Numbered from the stretch's first letter, positions 1 to 5,616 are shown. The stretch is DNA of 7,852 nucleotides from Thermoleophilia bacterium (GCA_017882555.1 JADGPH010000035.1:1-7852), one strand, 5' to 3'. Notes: a model not told the origin generated them from the letters alone. Program-made: numbers and translations.

Positions 1-508
1 CCCGGTGTCCCGCGGCAGTGAGCACGCCTTGAAACGCATCACGTGAGCGCGCGGCGAGCTGCTGCTGCTGGGCGGAGTAGGTGTAGATCCCCGAGCGATA
101 CTGGGTGCCGACGTCGTTGCCCTGGCGCATGCCCTGGGTCGGATCATGGTTCTCCCAAAAAGCGCGCAGGAGCTCCTCGTATGAGATCCGCGCGGGGTCG
201 AAGACAACCATCACGACCTCGTTATGTCCGGTCGCACCCGAGCAGACCTCTTCGTAGGTCGGGTTCGGCGTGTACCCGCCCGCATACCCCACCGCCGTCG
301 TGATGACCCCGTCGAGCTTCCAGAAGATGCGCTCGGCACCCCAGAAACAGCCCATCCCGAACATGGCGGTCTCCGTGCCGGGCGGGAAGGGCCCGGTCAG
401 CGGCTTCCCGAGCACGTCGTGGGCGCCCGGCACCGGCATCAATTGATCACGGCCCGGCAGGGCGTCTTCGGCACTCGGCAGCTTGGTCTTGTCACGAAAG
501 AGACCCAT
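1..508 (-). CDS. msrA: Peptide-methionine (S)-S-oxide reductase MsrA, C-terminus cut by window edge
   Basis: MsrA reduces the S-epimer of methionine sulfoxide, free or in proteins, back to methionine, repairing oxidative damage in the cytoplasm with thioredoxin as usual reductant. The frame from ATG at 508 stays open for 169 codons to the window edge. It shows the MsrA signature GCFWG (catalytic Cys54), GYAGG at 74-78, GHNE at 94-97 (the family acidic residue), and ND.GTQYRSGIY at 131-141. The N-terminus (MGLFRDKTKLPSAEDALPGR) fits the roughly 45-residue leader usual in actinobacterial MsrA, which supports this start. Any resolving cysteines near the C-terminus lie outside the window. It lies 79 bp downstream of mec on the same strand and has a candidate promoter of its own, so it may be only loosely tied to the cysteine operon. 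A role with that operon in oxidative stress is inference. Confidence 0.96.
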   Translation of the reverse strand, partial: MGLFRDKTKLPSAEDALPGRDQLMPVPGAHDVLGKPLTGPFPPGTETAMFGMGCFWGAERIFWKLDGVITTAVGYAGGYTPNPTYEEVCSGATGHNEVVMVVFDPARISYEELLRAFWENHDPTQGMRQGNDVGTQYRSGIYTYSAQQQQLAARSRDAFQGVLTAAGHR

Positions 509-515
509 GGACTCG

Positions 516-544
516 ACCGTAGCGGGCGCGCCACGAGGCGTCTA
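516..544 (-). promoter_or_regulatory. Candidate leaderless promoter of msrA
   Basis: On the minus strand a -10-like TACGGT (516-521) lies 7 bases before the msrA ATG at 508. A -35-like TAGACG (539-544, four of six matches to TTGACA) sits 17 bp upstream of it. This geometry would start the transcript at or next to the A of the ATG, and no Shine-Dalgarno sequence is visible. Leaderless mRNAs with a TAnnnT box are common in Actinobacteria. The call rests on motif spacing only. Confidence 0.45.
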
Positions 545-587
545 GAGCGATCCGGCCGGACGCTGCGCGGGCGGACGCGCGGGCGCC

Positions 588-1004
588 CTACACGAGCTCG
601 ACGGGCTCCTCGGTGATCGCCAACTCGGCCGGCTGGTCGCGTCGCAGGTGGAAGGCGCGGATCTCCGGTGCATCCGGGGTTGCGAGCGACACGATGAGGT
701 AGAGGGTCCCGGAAAAGAACGCGAGTTCCACATCGGTCCGCGACGGGAACGCCGTCGAGCGGGTGTGCGAGTGATAGATCGCCAACAAATCGTCGCCGGC
801 ATCGTCGATCGCGTCCATGATCCGCAGCTGCTCACGCGGATCCATGACATACATGAACGGGCTTGCTTCGGTGTTGGCGGCACGATGGACGGTCATCGCC
901 AGACCGTCCCTGCCCCCGATCATCCCGCAGCATTCGTTGGGCAGATCGGTTGTGGCATGTGCCACCAGTTCATCGGCGAGGACGCGTGGGAGTCGCATGG
1001 TCAC
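588..1004 (-). CDS. mec: Mec-type JAMM/MPN+ metallopeptidase (CysO-cysteine hydrolase)
   Basis: This 138-aa zinc metalloprotease should hydrolyse the CysO-cysteine adduct after Gly-Gly to release cysteine, as Mec (Rv1334) does in M. tuberculosis. The JAMM motif is complete: Glu24 (in PNECCG), then H78-S-H80, Ser88 and Asp91 in HSHTRSTAFPSRTD. The residue after the second histidine is Thr where Pro is frequent, but no zinc ligand is lost. The length is that of a stand-alone bacterial JAMM domain. The chosen start is GTG at 1004, which overlaps the cysM stop as GTGA; an ATG two codons further (998) is the alternative. Its place as fourth gene after moeZ-cysO-cysM fixes the likely substrate as CysO. 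Because CysO here has residues beyond Gly-Gly, Mec may also trim the precursor (inference). Confidence 0.93.
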   Translation of the reverse strand: MTMRLPRVLADELVAHATTDLPNECCGMIGGRDGLAMTVHRAANTEASPFMYVMDPREQLRIMDAIDDAGDDLLAIYHSHTRSTAFPSRTDVELAFFSGTLYLIVSLATPDAPEIRAFHLRRDQPAELAITEEPVELV

Positions 1005-1966
1005 CAGAAGAGTCCGCGATCGAGTGTGTCTTCGACCTCATCGAGATCCTGGCTCCAGATCCCGGCCGACAGGTACTTCCAACCACCGTCGCAGATGATC
1101 CCGACAATCGTGCCGTGGTCCATGCGCTCGGCAAGGCGCACGCAGGTGTGGATGACCGCACCCGAGGAAATGCCCGCAAAAATGCCTTCCTCCGCGGCGA
1201 GGCGGCGCGTCATCACCACGGAATCACGATTTGACACCAGCAGTTTTCGATCCAGGCGCGCGATGTCGAGAATGGGTGGGACAAACCCGTCGTCGAGGCT
1301 CCGCAGGCCACTGACCGGATCGCCTTGCAGGGGCTCGCAGGCGATGATTTGGATCTCCGGTCGGTGTTCTTTCAGGCGAGCCGAGCAGCCCATCAGCGTG
1401 CCGCCGGTACCGAGTCCCGCGACAAACACATCGAGTTCCGGGCAGTCGCGGAGAATCTCAGCCGCCGTCCCCTCGTAGTGCGCGCGCGGATTGGCCGGAT
1501 TGCCATATTGGAAGGGCATGAACACGCCGTGTTCCGCCGACAGTCGTCGCGCGACCTCAACGGCGCCGTTCGAGCCGTATTCGCCGTCGGTGGGAACAAT
1601 CTCGGCGCCATAGAGCCGTAGCAGGGCCTTGCGCTCCTCGGTGACGTTCTCGGGCATGACCGCCACCAGCCGATAGCCCTTGACCCGGCAGATCATGGCA
1701 AGGGCGATGCCGGTGTTCCCGGAGGTCGGTTCCATGATCGTGTCGCCCGGCGAGATCAGGCCACGGCGCTCGGCGTCCTCAATCATCGAGCGGGCAGTGC
1801 GGTCTTTGATCGACCCCGTGGGATTCTGGCTCTCGAGTTTGGCGAGGATCCGGACCGCCGAATTCGACGAGATGCGTGAGAGTTCCACCAGCGGTGTGTT
1901 GCCAACGGTGCCCACGACGTCGGGCGCAATCGGCACCCCGCCCGAGATGCCGAGGTCAGCAAGCAT
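1001..1966 (-). CDS. cysM: CysO-dependent cysteine synthase CysM (O-phosphoserine sulfhydrylase)
   Basis: This PLP enzyme of fold type II makes the CysO-cysteine adduct from thiocarboxylated CysO and an activated serine, O-phosphoserine in M. tuberculosis CysM. Visible landmarks are the PLP lysine Lys54 in NPTGSIKDR, the substrate loop EPTSGNTG at 79-86, the phosphate-cup glycines GLGTGGT at 184-190, QYGNPANP at 153-160, and a C-terminal GGWKYLSAG near 294-302. The protein is 321 aa, about the family length. Aligned by eye with mycobacterial CysM as I recall it, Arg222 falls on Arg220, the residue that selects O-phosphoserine, in the shared context LR..D.GFVP. This places it closer to CysM than to O-acetylserine-using CysK. 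It follows cysO after 9 bp with no clear ribosome binding site and overlaps mec by GTGA. The start ATG gives an N-terminus some ten residues longer than in M. tuberculosis. Confidence 0.95.
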   Translation of the reverse strand: MLADLGISGGVPIAPDVVGTVGNTPLVELSRISSNSAVRILAKLESQNPTGSIKDRTARSMIEDAERRGLISPGDTIMEPTSGNTGIALAMICRVKGYRLVAVMPENVTEERKALLRLYGAEIVPTDGEYGSNGAVEVARRLSAEHGVFMPFQYGNPANPRAHYEGTAAEILRDCPELDVFVAGLGTGGTLMGCSARLKEHRPEIQIIACEPLQGDPVSGLRSLDDGFVPPILDIARLDRKLLVSNRDSVVMTRRLAAEEGIFAGISSGAVIHTCVRLAERMDHGTIVGIICDGGWKYLSAGIWSQDLDEVEDTLDRGLFW

Positions 1967-1975
1967 CCGTACGCG

Positions 1976-2263
1976 CTACCGAGACGCGGTGGCGCCCCCG
2001 GCCATCGCCGGGAGGATCAACAAGGTGTCGGTGTCGCCCACAGGGGTCTCGAGCCATTCGTGAAGGCGCACATCTTCGTCGTTGACGTAGATGTTGACGA
2101 ACCGATGCAGCTCGCCGCTCTCCGAGACCAGCTGTGCCCGTACCTCGGGGTGCGCCGCGTAGAGCGCCGCAAGCACTTCTGCAACCGTCGAGCCGGGAAC
2201 CGAGAGTTCCCGGACGCCGCCGACCGCGGCGCGCAGGACCGGAGGAACGCGCACCGTACTCAC
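1976..2263 (-). CDS. cysO: Sulfur-carrier protein CysO (MoaD/ThiS ubiquitin-like fold) with a C-terminal tail
   Basis: CysO is a small beta-grasp protein that carries sulfur as a C-terminal glycine thiocarboxylate and donates it to CysM. The 95-aa product has the CysO core block LHRFVNIYVNDEDVR at 52-66 and the usual ending ILPAMAGG at 83-90. However, five residues (ATASR) follow Gly90 before the TAG stop, whereas mycobacterial CysO ends at Gly-Gly. Activation by MoeZ needs a free terminal glycine, so the tail should have to be removed first, probably by the neighbouring JAMM protease (inference). I chose GTG at 2263 because it overlaps the moeZ stop as GTGA and gives MSTVRVPPVL, matching the CysO N-terminus. 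An ATG at 2305 would add 14 residues lying inside moeZ and is less likely. It is co-transcribed with cysM, 9 bp downstream. Confidence 0.94.
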   Translation of the reverse strand: MSTVRVPPVLRAAVGGVRELSVPGSTVAEVLAALYAAHPEVRAQLVSESGELHRFVNIYVNDEDVRLHEWLETPVGDTDTLLILPAMAGGATASR

Positions 2264-3444
2264 ACCCGCACGGCCTCGAGGTGACGGCCGATGCCGGCGC
2301 ACCACGCGTCATAATCGCGGAACTCCAAGTGCGCATCCGGACCGCAGCCCGGGCAGTTGGGGTCGCGCCGGACCTTAAGTTCGGTAAACGACATCCCCAG
2401 GGCGTCATAGACCAACAGCCGGCCCGAGAGCGTCTCACCGATTCCGAGGATGAGCTTGAGGGCCTCATTGGCCTGAATGTTGCCCATCACGCCACACAAC
2501 ACGCCCAGCACCCCTGCCTCGCCACACGACGGCGCCAGGTCCGGCGGGGGTGGCTCGGGAAACACGCACCGGTAACACGGGCCCTCGTAGGGCAAGAACA
2601 CCGACGCATGGCCCTCAAAGCGCAGAATGCTTGCGTGCACCAACGGCGTGCGGCTCATCAATGACGCGTCGGCCAGGAGATACCGTGTCGGGAAGTTGTC
2701 GGCGCCGTCGACGATCACGTCGTAGCCCGAGATAAGTTCCAAGGCGTTGTCGCGGTTGATGCGGGTCGCGTGGACGTTGACCGTCACGTCGGGGTTCAGC
2801 GCCTCGATGGCAATCTTCGCCGACTCGGCTTTCAGCATCCCGACTCGATCGGTGGTGTGGATGATCTGGCGCTGAAGGTTGCTCGCGTCGACCACATCGT
2901 CGTCGACGAGTCCCAGCGTGCCCACCCCGGCCGCCGCGAGATAGTACGCCGACGGCGATCCCAAGCCACCGGCGCCAATCAAGAGCACCTTCGCCCCGAG
3001 GAGCTTGAGCTGGCCCTCTTCCCCAACCTCTGGGATGAGCGTGTGTCGGCTGTACCGCGAGCGCTGCTCAGGGGTGAGGGTGTGGGGCACCACCACCTCG
3101 TGGCCCGCCTGCTTCCAGCGCGTGTAGCCTCCAGCCAGACTCTCCACATGGTCGTAGCCCATCTCCCGCAAGTTGCGACCCGCGAGCAGTGACCGGAATC
3201 CACCGGCACACACCAGCACGACGGGTTGATCGGGGGTCGCGACGCCGGCGATGCGGCTCTCGAGGAACCCACGCGGGACGTGGACGGCACCCGGCAGGTG
3301 TCCCTCATCCCATTCGGACTGTTCGCGCACGTCCACGACCAACGGTGCGCCAACACCCCCGATGCGTTCCGCCAATTCAGCAACTTGGACCTCGGGCACC
3401 TCGGCACGAGCGGCGGTCAACAGGTCTTGATAGGTCTGAGCCAT
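2260..3444 (-). CDS. moeZ: MoeZ-like rhodanese/ThiF adenylyltransferase-sulfurtransferase (rhodanese domain first)
   Basis: This 394-aa protein should adenylate the C-terminus of CysO and convert it to a thiocarboxylate. A rhodanese domain fills about residues 16-118, with VDVREQSEWDEGHLPGA and the persulfide loop CAGGFR holding Cys79. An E1-like ThiF/MoeB domain fills about 125-375. It shows the dinucleotide loop GAGGLGSP (157-164), DDDVVDASNLQRQ (181-193), DGADNFPTR (246-254), zinc-binding pairs C290xxC293 and C364xxC367, and Cys307 in APSCGEAGVLG, at the place of the MOCS3-type catalytic cysteine. In M. tuberculosis MoeZ the order is reversed, ThiF then rhodanese. The start ATG is backed by GGGAG at 3451-3455, six bases upstream. 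As first gene of the operon it links sulfur supply to CysO; it may also serve MoaD for molybdopterin. The function is firm; the symbol is by homology to the fused family. Confidence 0.93.
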   Translation of the reverse strand: MAQTYQDLLTAARAEVPEVQVAELAERIGGVGAPLVVDVREQSEWDEGHLPGAVHVPRGFLESRIAGVATPDQPVVLVCAGGFRSLLAGRNLREMGYDHVESLAGGYTRWKQAGHEVVVPHTLTPEQRSRYSRHTLIPEVGEEGQLKLLGAKVLLIGAGGLGSPSAYYLAAAGVGTLGLVDDDVVDASNLQRQIIHTTDRVGMLKAESAKIAIEALNPDVTVNVHATRINRDNALELISGYDVIVDGADNFPTRYLLADASLMSRTPLVHASILRFEGHASVFLPYEGPCYRCVFPEPPPPDLAPSCGEAGVLGVLCGVMGNIQANEALKLILGIGETLSGRLLVYDALGMSFTELKVRRDPNCPGCGPDAHLEFRDYDAWCAGIGRHLEAVRV

Positions 3445-3450
3445 GTACGT

Positions 3451-3496
3451 CTCCCGTAGCGTCGCGGCAGAGACAATAAATACCGCGGGTATTATA
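3451..3496 (-). promoter_or_regulatory. Promoter and ribosome binding site of the moeZ-cysO-cysM-mec operon
   Basis: On the minus strand a perfect TATAAT lies at 3491-3496, predicting transcription from about 3484 and a 5' leader of about 40 bases. A Shine-Dalgarno GGGAG (3451-3455) sits six bases before the moeZ ATG. No good -35 hexamer is found at 16-18 bp (CAATGT at 17 bp), so the promoter may depend on an activator or an alternative sigma factor. On the plus strand the same AT-rich island reads TATTAT at 3490-3495, so it could also serve the divergent gene. Confidence 0.55.
3479..3493. promoter_or_regulatory. 15-bp inverted repeat over the moeZ transcription start, candidate operator
   Basis: AATACC-GCG-GGTATT is a perfect 6-bp inverted repeat with a 3-bp spacer. 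It overlaps the last bases of the TATAAT box at 3491-3496 and covers the predicted start near 3484. Since transcription would begin inside the repeat, it is better explained as a protein-binding site on DNA than as an RNA hairpin. The binding protein is unknown; a sulfur- or redox-sensing repressor is a guess. A chance occurrence in an AT-rich island cannot be excluded. Confidence 0.35.
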
Positions 3497-3529
3497 GCCT
3501 TTTCTTGCTCAACACATTGCGCCTACGCT

Positions 3530-3808
3530 ATGCGGATCATGATGCCCGCACCGATTCCCAAGAGCGCGTTTGCGAATCCCGACGGACGGGTACGCTGCCC
3601 CACCCCGGAATGTTGGGGTGATCTGGTGTTGTTCCCGACGGGCGAACAGGATGCCGACGGGGTGCCCGCCTTTCAGCCGTATACCGCGTGCCCACTCTGC
3701 GACTGCACATTTCGCATCGAACACGACATGTCGGACCGCGATCTGTTTCTGCGGATCGCTTGGTTACGTGCCAATCCGTGGGAAGACGATTCGATCGGAT
3801 CCGGGTAG
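3530..3808 (+). CDS. Small zinc-ribbon-like protein of unknown function
   Basis: I do not recognise the family. From ATG at 3530 the product is 92 aa. The middle holds two cysteine clusters, RCPTPEC (a Cys-x4-Cys) and ACPLCDC (Cys-x2-Cys-x-Cys), about 30 residues apart. These could bind a zinc ion as a treble-clef or ribbon knuckle, with a beta-like stretch (GDLVLFPTG) between them. The C-terminal part (SDRDLFLRIAWLRANPWEDD) looks amphipathic and acidic. There is no signal peptide or membrane segment. The start is uncertain: ATGs at 3530, 3539 and 3542 are in frame, no Shine-Dalgarno is seen, and a -10-like TACGCT abuts the first ATG, which would favour a start at 3539 or 3542. It is divergent from moeZ and shares its control region, so co-regulation with cysteine synthesis is possible but unproven. 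The cysteines lying within the coding frame argue for a real gene. Confidence 0.7.
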   Translation: MRIMMPAPIPKSAFANPDGRVRCPTPECWGDLVLFPTGEQDADGVPAFQPYTACPLCDCTFRIEHDMSDRDLFLRIAWLRANPWEDDSIGSG

Positions 3809-3824
3809 GAGACATCGTAGGTGG

Positions 3825-3851
3825 TTGACCGATCGCCCGCCGTACGGTCGG
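3825..3851 (+). terminator. Weak hairpin between two convergent genes
   Basis: TTGACCG (3825-3831) can pair with CGGTCGG (3845-3851), giving five Watson-Crick pairs and two G-U pairs around a 13-base loop. It sits between the stop of the zinc-ribbon gene and the stop of the opposing 74-aa gene, where a terminator would be expected. There is no T-tract and the loop is large, so this is only a weak candidate. Confidence 0.18.
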
Positions 3852-3853
3852 CG

Positions 3854-4078
3854 CTATTCGAACTCACCAAACAGCGGCGCAAAGACGTAGGTCCATGCAC
3901 CGGGCGATAACCCGATCATCTCGGGTCCGACCGTGCGCGCCAGATTCTCAAGGCTCGCGACCTCCTCGGCCGGATCGACGATCGCCCGCACGCGATTAAG
4001 CACGCGGGCGTCAACGCCCTCGGCTTGCGCACGCGCAATCACATCGCTGCCACGCAGTGGTCGATCGTAACGGCCCAT
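3854..4078 (-). CDS. Small protein of unknown function, 74 aa
   Basis: I cannot assign this protein to a family. It begins MGRYDRPLRGSDVIARAQAE, has a charged, probably helical central part (about residues 11-50, rich in Ala, Arg, Glu and Val), and ends in a hydrophobic stretch (MIGLSPGAWTYVFAPLFGEFE). It has no cysteines and no clear signal peptide or membrane helix. Support for a real gene comes from its place in an otherwise empty gap, AGGAG at 4082-4086 just before the ATG (spacing only 3 bases), and a TAGAAT -10-like box at 4088-4093. That box would start transcription about three bases before the ATG, making the mRNA nearly leaderless and leaving the AGGAG outside it, so the two signals conflict. 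It converges with the zinc-ribbon gene and diverges from rarA. Confidence 0.6.
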   Translation of the reverse strand: MGRYDRPLRGSDVIARAQAEGVDARVLNRVRAIVDPAEEVASLENLARTVGPEMIGLSPGAWTYVFAPLFGEFE

Positions 4079-4087
4079 ATGCTCCTG

Positions 4088-4093
4088 ATTCTA
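4088..4093 (-). promoter_or_regulatory. Candidate -10 box for the 74-aa protein gene
   Basis: TAGAAT on the minus strand matches five of six bases of TATAAT and ends nine bases before the ATG at 4078, implying a 5' leader of roughly three bases. No -35 match is seen 17-18 bp upstream. Confidence 0.35.
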
Positions 4094-4119
4094 CGACGTT
4101 CACGATGCCGCCCGAGGCT

Positions 4120-4140
4120 CATGCCATCGTTTGGGGCATG
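4120..4140. repeat. Inverted repeat in the divergent 146-bp gap upstream of rarA
   Basis: CATGCC (4120-4125) and GGCATG (4135-4140) are perfect inverted copies separated by 9 bp, a spacing of 15 bp from arm to arm that would place both arms on roughly the same face of the helix. It lies between the divergent 74-aa gene and rarA. A second weak pattern, TGATCGC at 4152-4158 and again at 4167-4173, also repeats with a 15-bp period. They may be regulator sites; either could be chance. No clear rarA promoter is seen elsewhere in the gap. Confidence 0.25.
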
Positions 4141-4224
4141 CACGACGTGGCTGATCGCGGGACGGGTGATCGCTGGCTTCCAGTTGGTGCGGCGAGCGCA
4201 CGCGTGGAGCACTGAGGACCAACG

Positions 4225-5574
4225 ATGGCCAAAGCATCTTCCCGGCCACCGGGCGACGATCTGTTCGGTGGCCTTGTCGACCAGCAACTCGCCACATCCG
4301 GGCCGCTCGCGGCGCGCATGCGTCCGCGTGCCGCCTCCGAACTCGTTGGCCAGCAGGCGCTCCTCGGAGATGATGGATTTCTCGGACGCGCGATCGCCGA
4401 CGATCGCGTGCCGTCGCTCGTGCTCTACGGACCGCCCGGATCCGGAAAGACGACGATCGCCCGCATCATCGCCACCTCGACACGAGCCCAATATGTCGAA
4501 CTCTCGGCAACCCAGGCGACCGTCGCTGACGTCCGCGCCGCTCTCGCGCGTGCCCGCGATCACCTGGCCGGCGGCGGTCGCACGGTGCTGTTCATCGATG
4601 AAATCCACCGCTTCAACAAAGCCCAACAAGACGCATTGTTGCCCGCTGTCGAAGAGGGTGTCGTCACCCTCATCGGCGCCACAACGGAGAACCCCTATTA
4701 CGAGGTCAACTCGGCACTGATCTCACGGATGCGCGTCATGGTGCTCGAACGCCTTGCCGACCGCGATCTCGATCAGCTGATCGTGCGTGCCACCGCGGAT
4801 GACCGCGGCCTACGGGGGCGCATCGTAGTCGATGAGGCTGCCCGCGCTGCGATTGTCGCCCGTTCCAATGGTGACGCCCGGGCTGCCTTGAACCTTCTCG
4901 AGGCCGCAGCGCTGGCCACGCCCGACGGACAGACCCTGGCGCTGACCGACGTCGAACGTGCCGCCGGGGGGCGGGCGATCCCCTCCGATCGCGCCGGCGA
5001 CGCGCACTACGACACGATCTCGGCGTTCATCAAGTCCATGCGCGGCAGCGACCCCGATGCCGCGGTCTACTACTTGGCGGTGATGATCGCCGGCGGCGAA
5101 GACCCGAAGTTCATCGCCCGGCGCATGGTCATCGCTGCCAGCGAGGATGTCGGTAACGCCGATCCCGACGCGATTGTCGTGGCGGCGGCAGCCGCACGGG
5201 CGGTCGAGTTCGTGGGCTTGCCCGAATGTCGCATCAACCTGGCCCAAGCGGCCATCTACCTTGCACTCGCACCAAAGTCGGATGCCAGCTACCGCGCCGT
5301 AGATATGGCGCTGGCCCATATCGACCAGTACGGACCCCAGCGGCCGCCGTTGGCGCTGCGGGACGCAAGTCGCGCCAACGCTCGCCACTTCGGGCACGGC
5401 GAGGGCTACCGGAACCCCCATCGAGCAGCGGATGCCGTGCTCAACGAATCGCTGTTACCCCAAGAGCTCGAGGGCGTGCGGTTCTTTTCGCCCGGAGCGC
5501 GCGGAGTTGAAGCCGAGCGCGCCGCACGACTCCAGTCGCTCCGCGCGCCCGGTCGCGACGAGACTCCGTTCTAG
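4225..5574 (+). CDS. rarA: Replication-associated recombination protein RarA (MgsA), AAA+ ATPase
   Basis: RarA acts at stalled replication forks and on single-stranded DNA gaps as a homotetrameric clamp-loader-like ATPase; its eukaryotic relative is WRNIP1/Mgs1. The 449-aa protein has the family layout. An N-terminal RMRPRAASELVGQQALLG (31-48) leads into Walker A GPPGSGKTT (69-77), Walker B LFIDEIHRFNKAQQD (122-136), sensor 1 GATTENP (151-157) and the arginine finger in SALISR (Arg168). A helical tetramerisation region follows, with HYDTISAFIKSMRGSDPDAA and GGEDPKFIARRM, then the typical GYRNPH and LP..L.G..FF near the C-terminus. The start ATG has GAGG at 4214-4217, seven bases upstream. It is probably transcribed alone or reads through into yqeY, 42 bp downstream. 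Nothing is unusual about it. Confidence 0.97.
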   Translation: MAKASSRPPGDDLFGGLVDQQLATSGPLAARMRPRAASELVGQQALLGDDGFLGRAIADDRVPSLVLYGPPGSGKTTIARIIATSTRAQYVELSATQATVADVRAALARARDHLAGGGRTVLFIDEIHRFNKAQQDALLPAVEEGVVTLIGATTENPYYEVNSALISRMRVMVLERLADRDLDQLIVRATADDRGLRGRIVVDEAARAAIVARSNGDARAALNLLEAAALATPDGQTLALTDVERAAGGRAIPSDRAGDAHYDTISAFIKSMRGSDPDAAVYYLAVMIAGGEDPKFIARRMVIAASEDVGNADPDAIVVAAAAARAVEFVGLPECRINLAQAAIYLALAPKSDASYRAVDMALAHIDQYGPQRPPLALRDASRANARHFGHGEGYRNPHRAADAVLNESLLPQELEGVRFFSPGARGVEAERAARLQSLRAPGRDETPF

Positions 5575-5604
5575 TGCCGCGCCCACACCAGGCGTGAGGT
5601 CGGG

Positions 5605-5616
5605 TACCGTGAATGC
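5605..5616 (+). promoter_or_regulatory. Candidate leaderless promoter of the yqeY operon
   Basis: TACCGT at 5605-5610 is followed by exactly six bases and then the yqeY ATG at 5617, the ideal geometry for transcription starting on the A of the start codon. No Shine-Dalgarno sequence precedes the ATG. The -35 position (CCCACA at 17 bp) is poor, which is common in actinobacterial leaderless promoters. It would drive yqeY, the DUF427 gene and the ThyX-like gene. Confidence 0.45.

Noticed and set aside
551..588. Possible terminator after mec: palindrome TCCGGCCGGA (551-560) and repeated GCGCGGGCG (565-573, 577-585)
   Set aside because: The best minus-strand stem is only five bases (GGGCG/CGCCC), with no T-tract; such patterns are expected in GC-rich DNA. 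Not called as a terminator.
648..1478. Plus-strand open frame of 276 codons
   Set aside because: Antisense to mec and cysM, which carry complete catalytic motifs; no recognisable domain in the antisense product.
1976..2305. Longer CysO from ATG at 2305
   Set aside because: It would add 14 basic residues encoded within moeZ. The GTG at 2263 gives the family N-terminus and a GTGA overlap like the other junctions.
1956..2468. Minus-strand open frame of 170 codons across cysO
   Set aside because: Wrong frame over cysO and the moeZ 3' end, both recognised with intact motifs; the product is Arg/Ala-rich.
3443..3808. Longer 121-aa form of the zinc-ribbon protein starting at 3443
   Set aside because: The extra N-terminus runs through the moeZ leader and promoter region and looks non-coding; starts at 3530-3542 are more likely.
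4039..4629. Minus-strand open frame of 196 codons over the rarA 5' end
   Set aside because: Antisense to the RarA Walker A/B region, with no domain and Arg/Gly-rich composition; also overlaps the better-supported 74-aa gene.
4810..5421. Minus-strand open frame of 203 codons inside rarA
   Set aside because: Shadow of rarA: antisense to a conserved helical domain and lacking family features.
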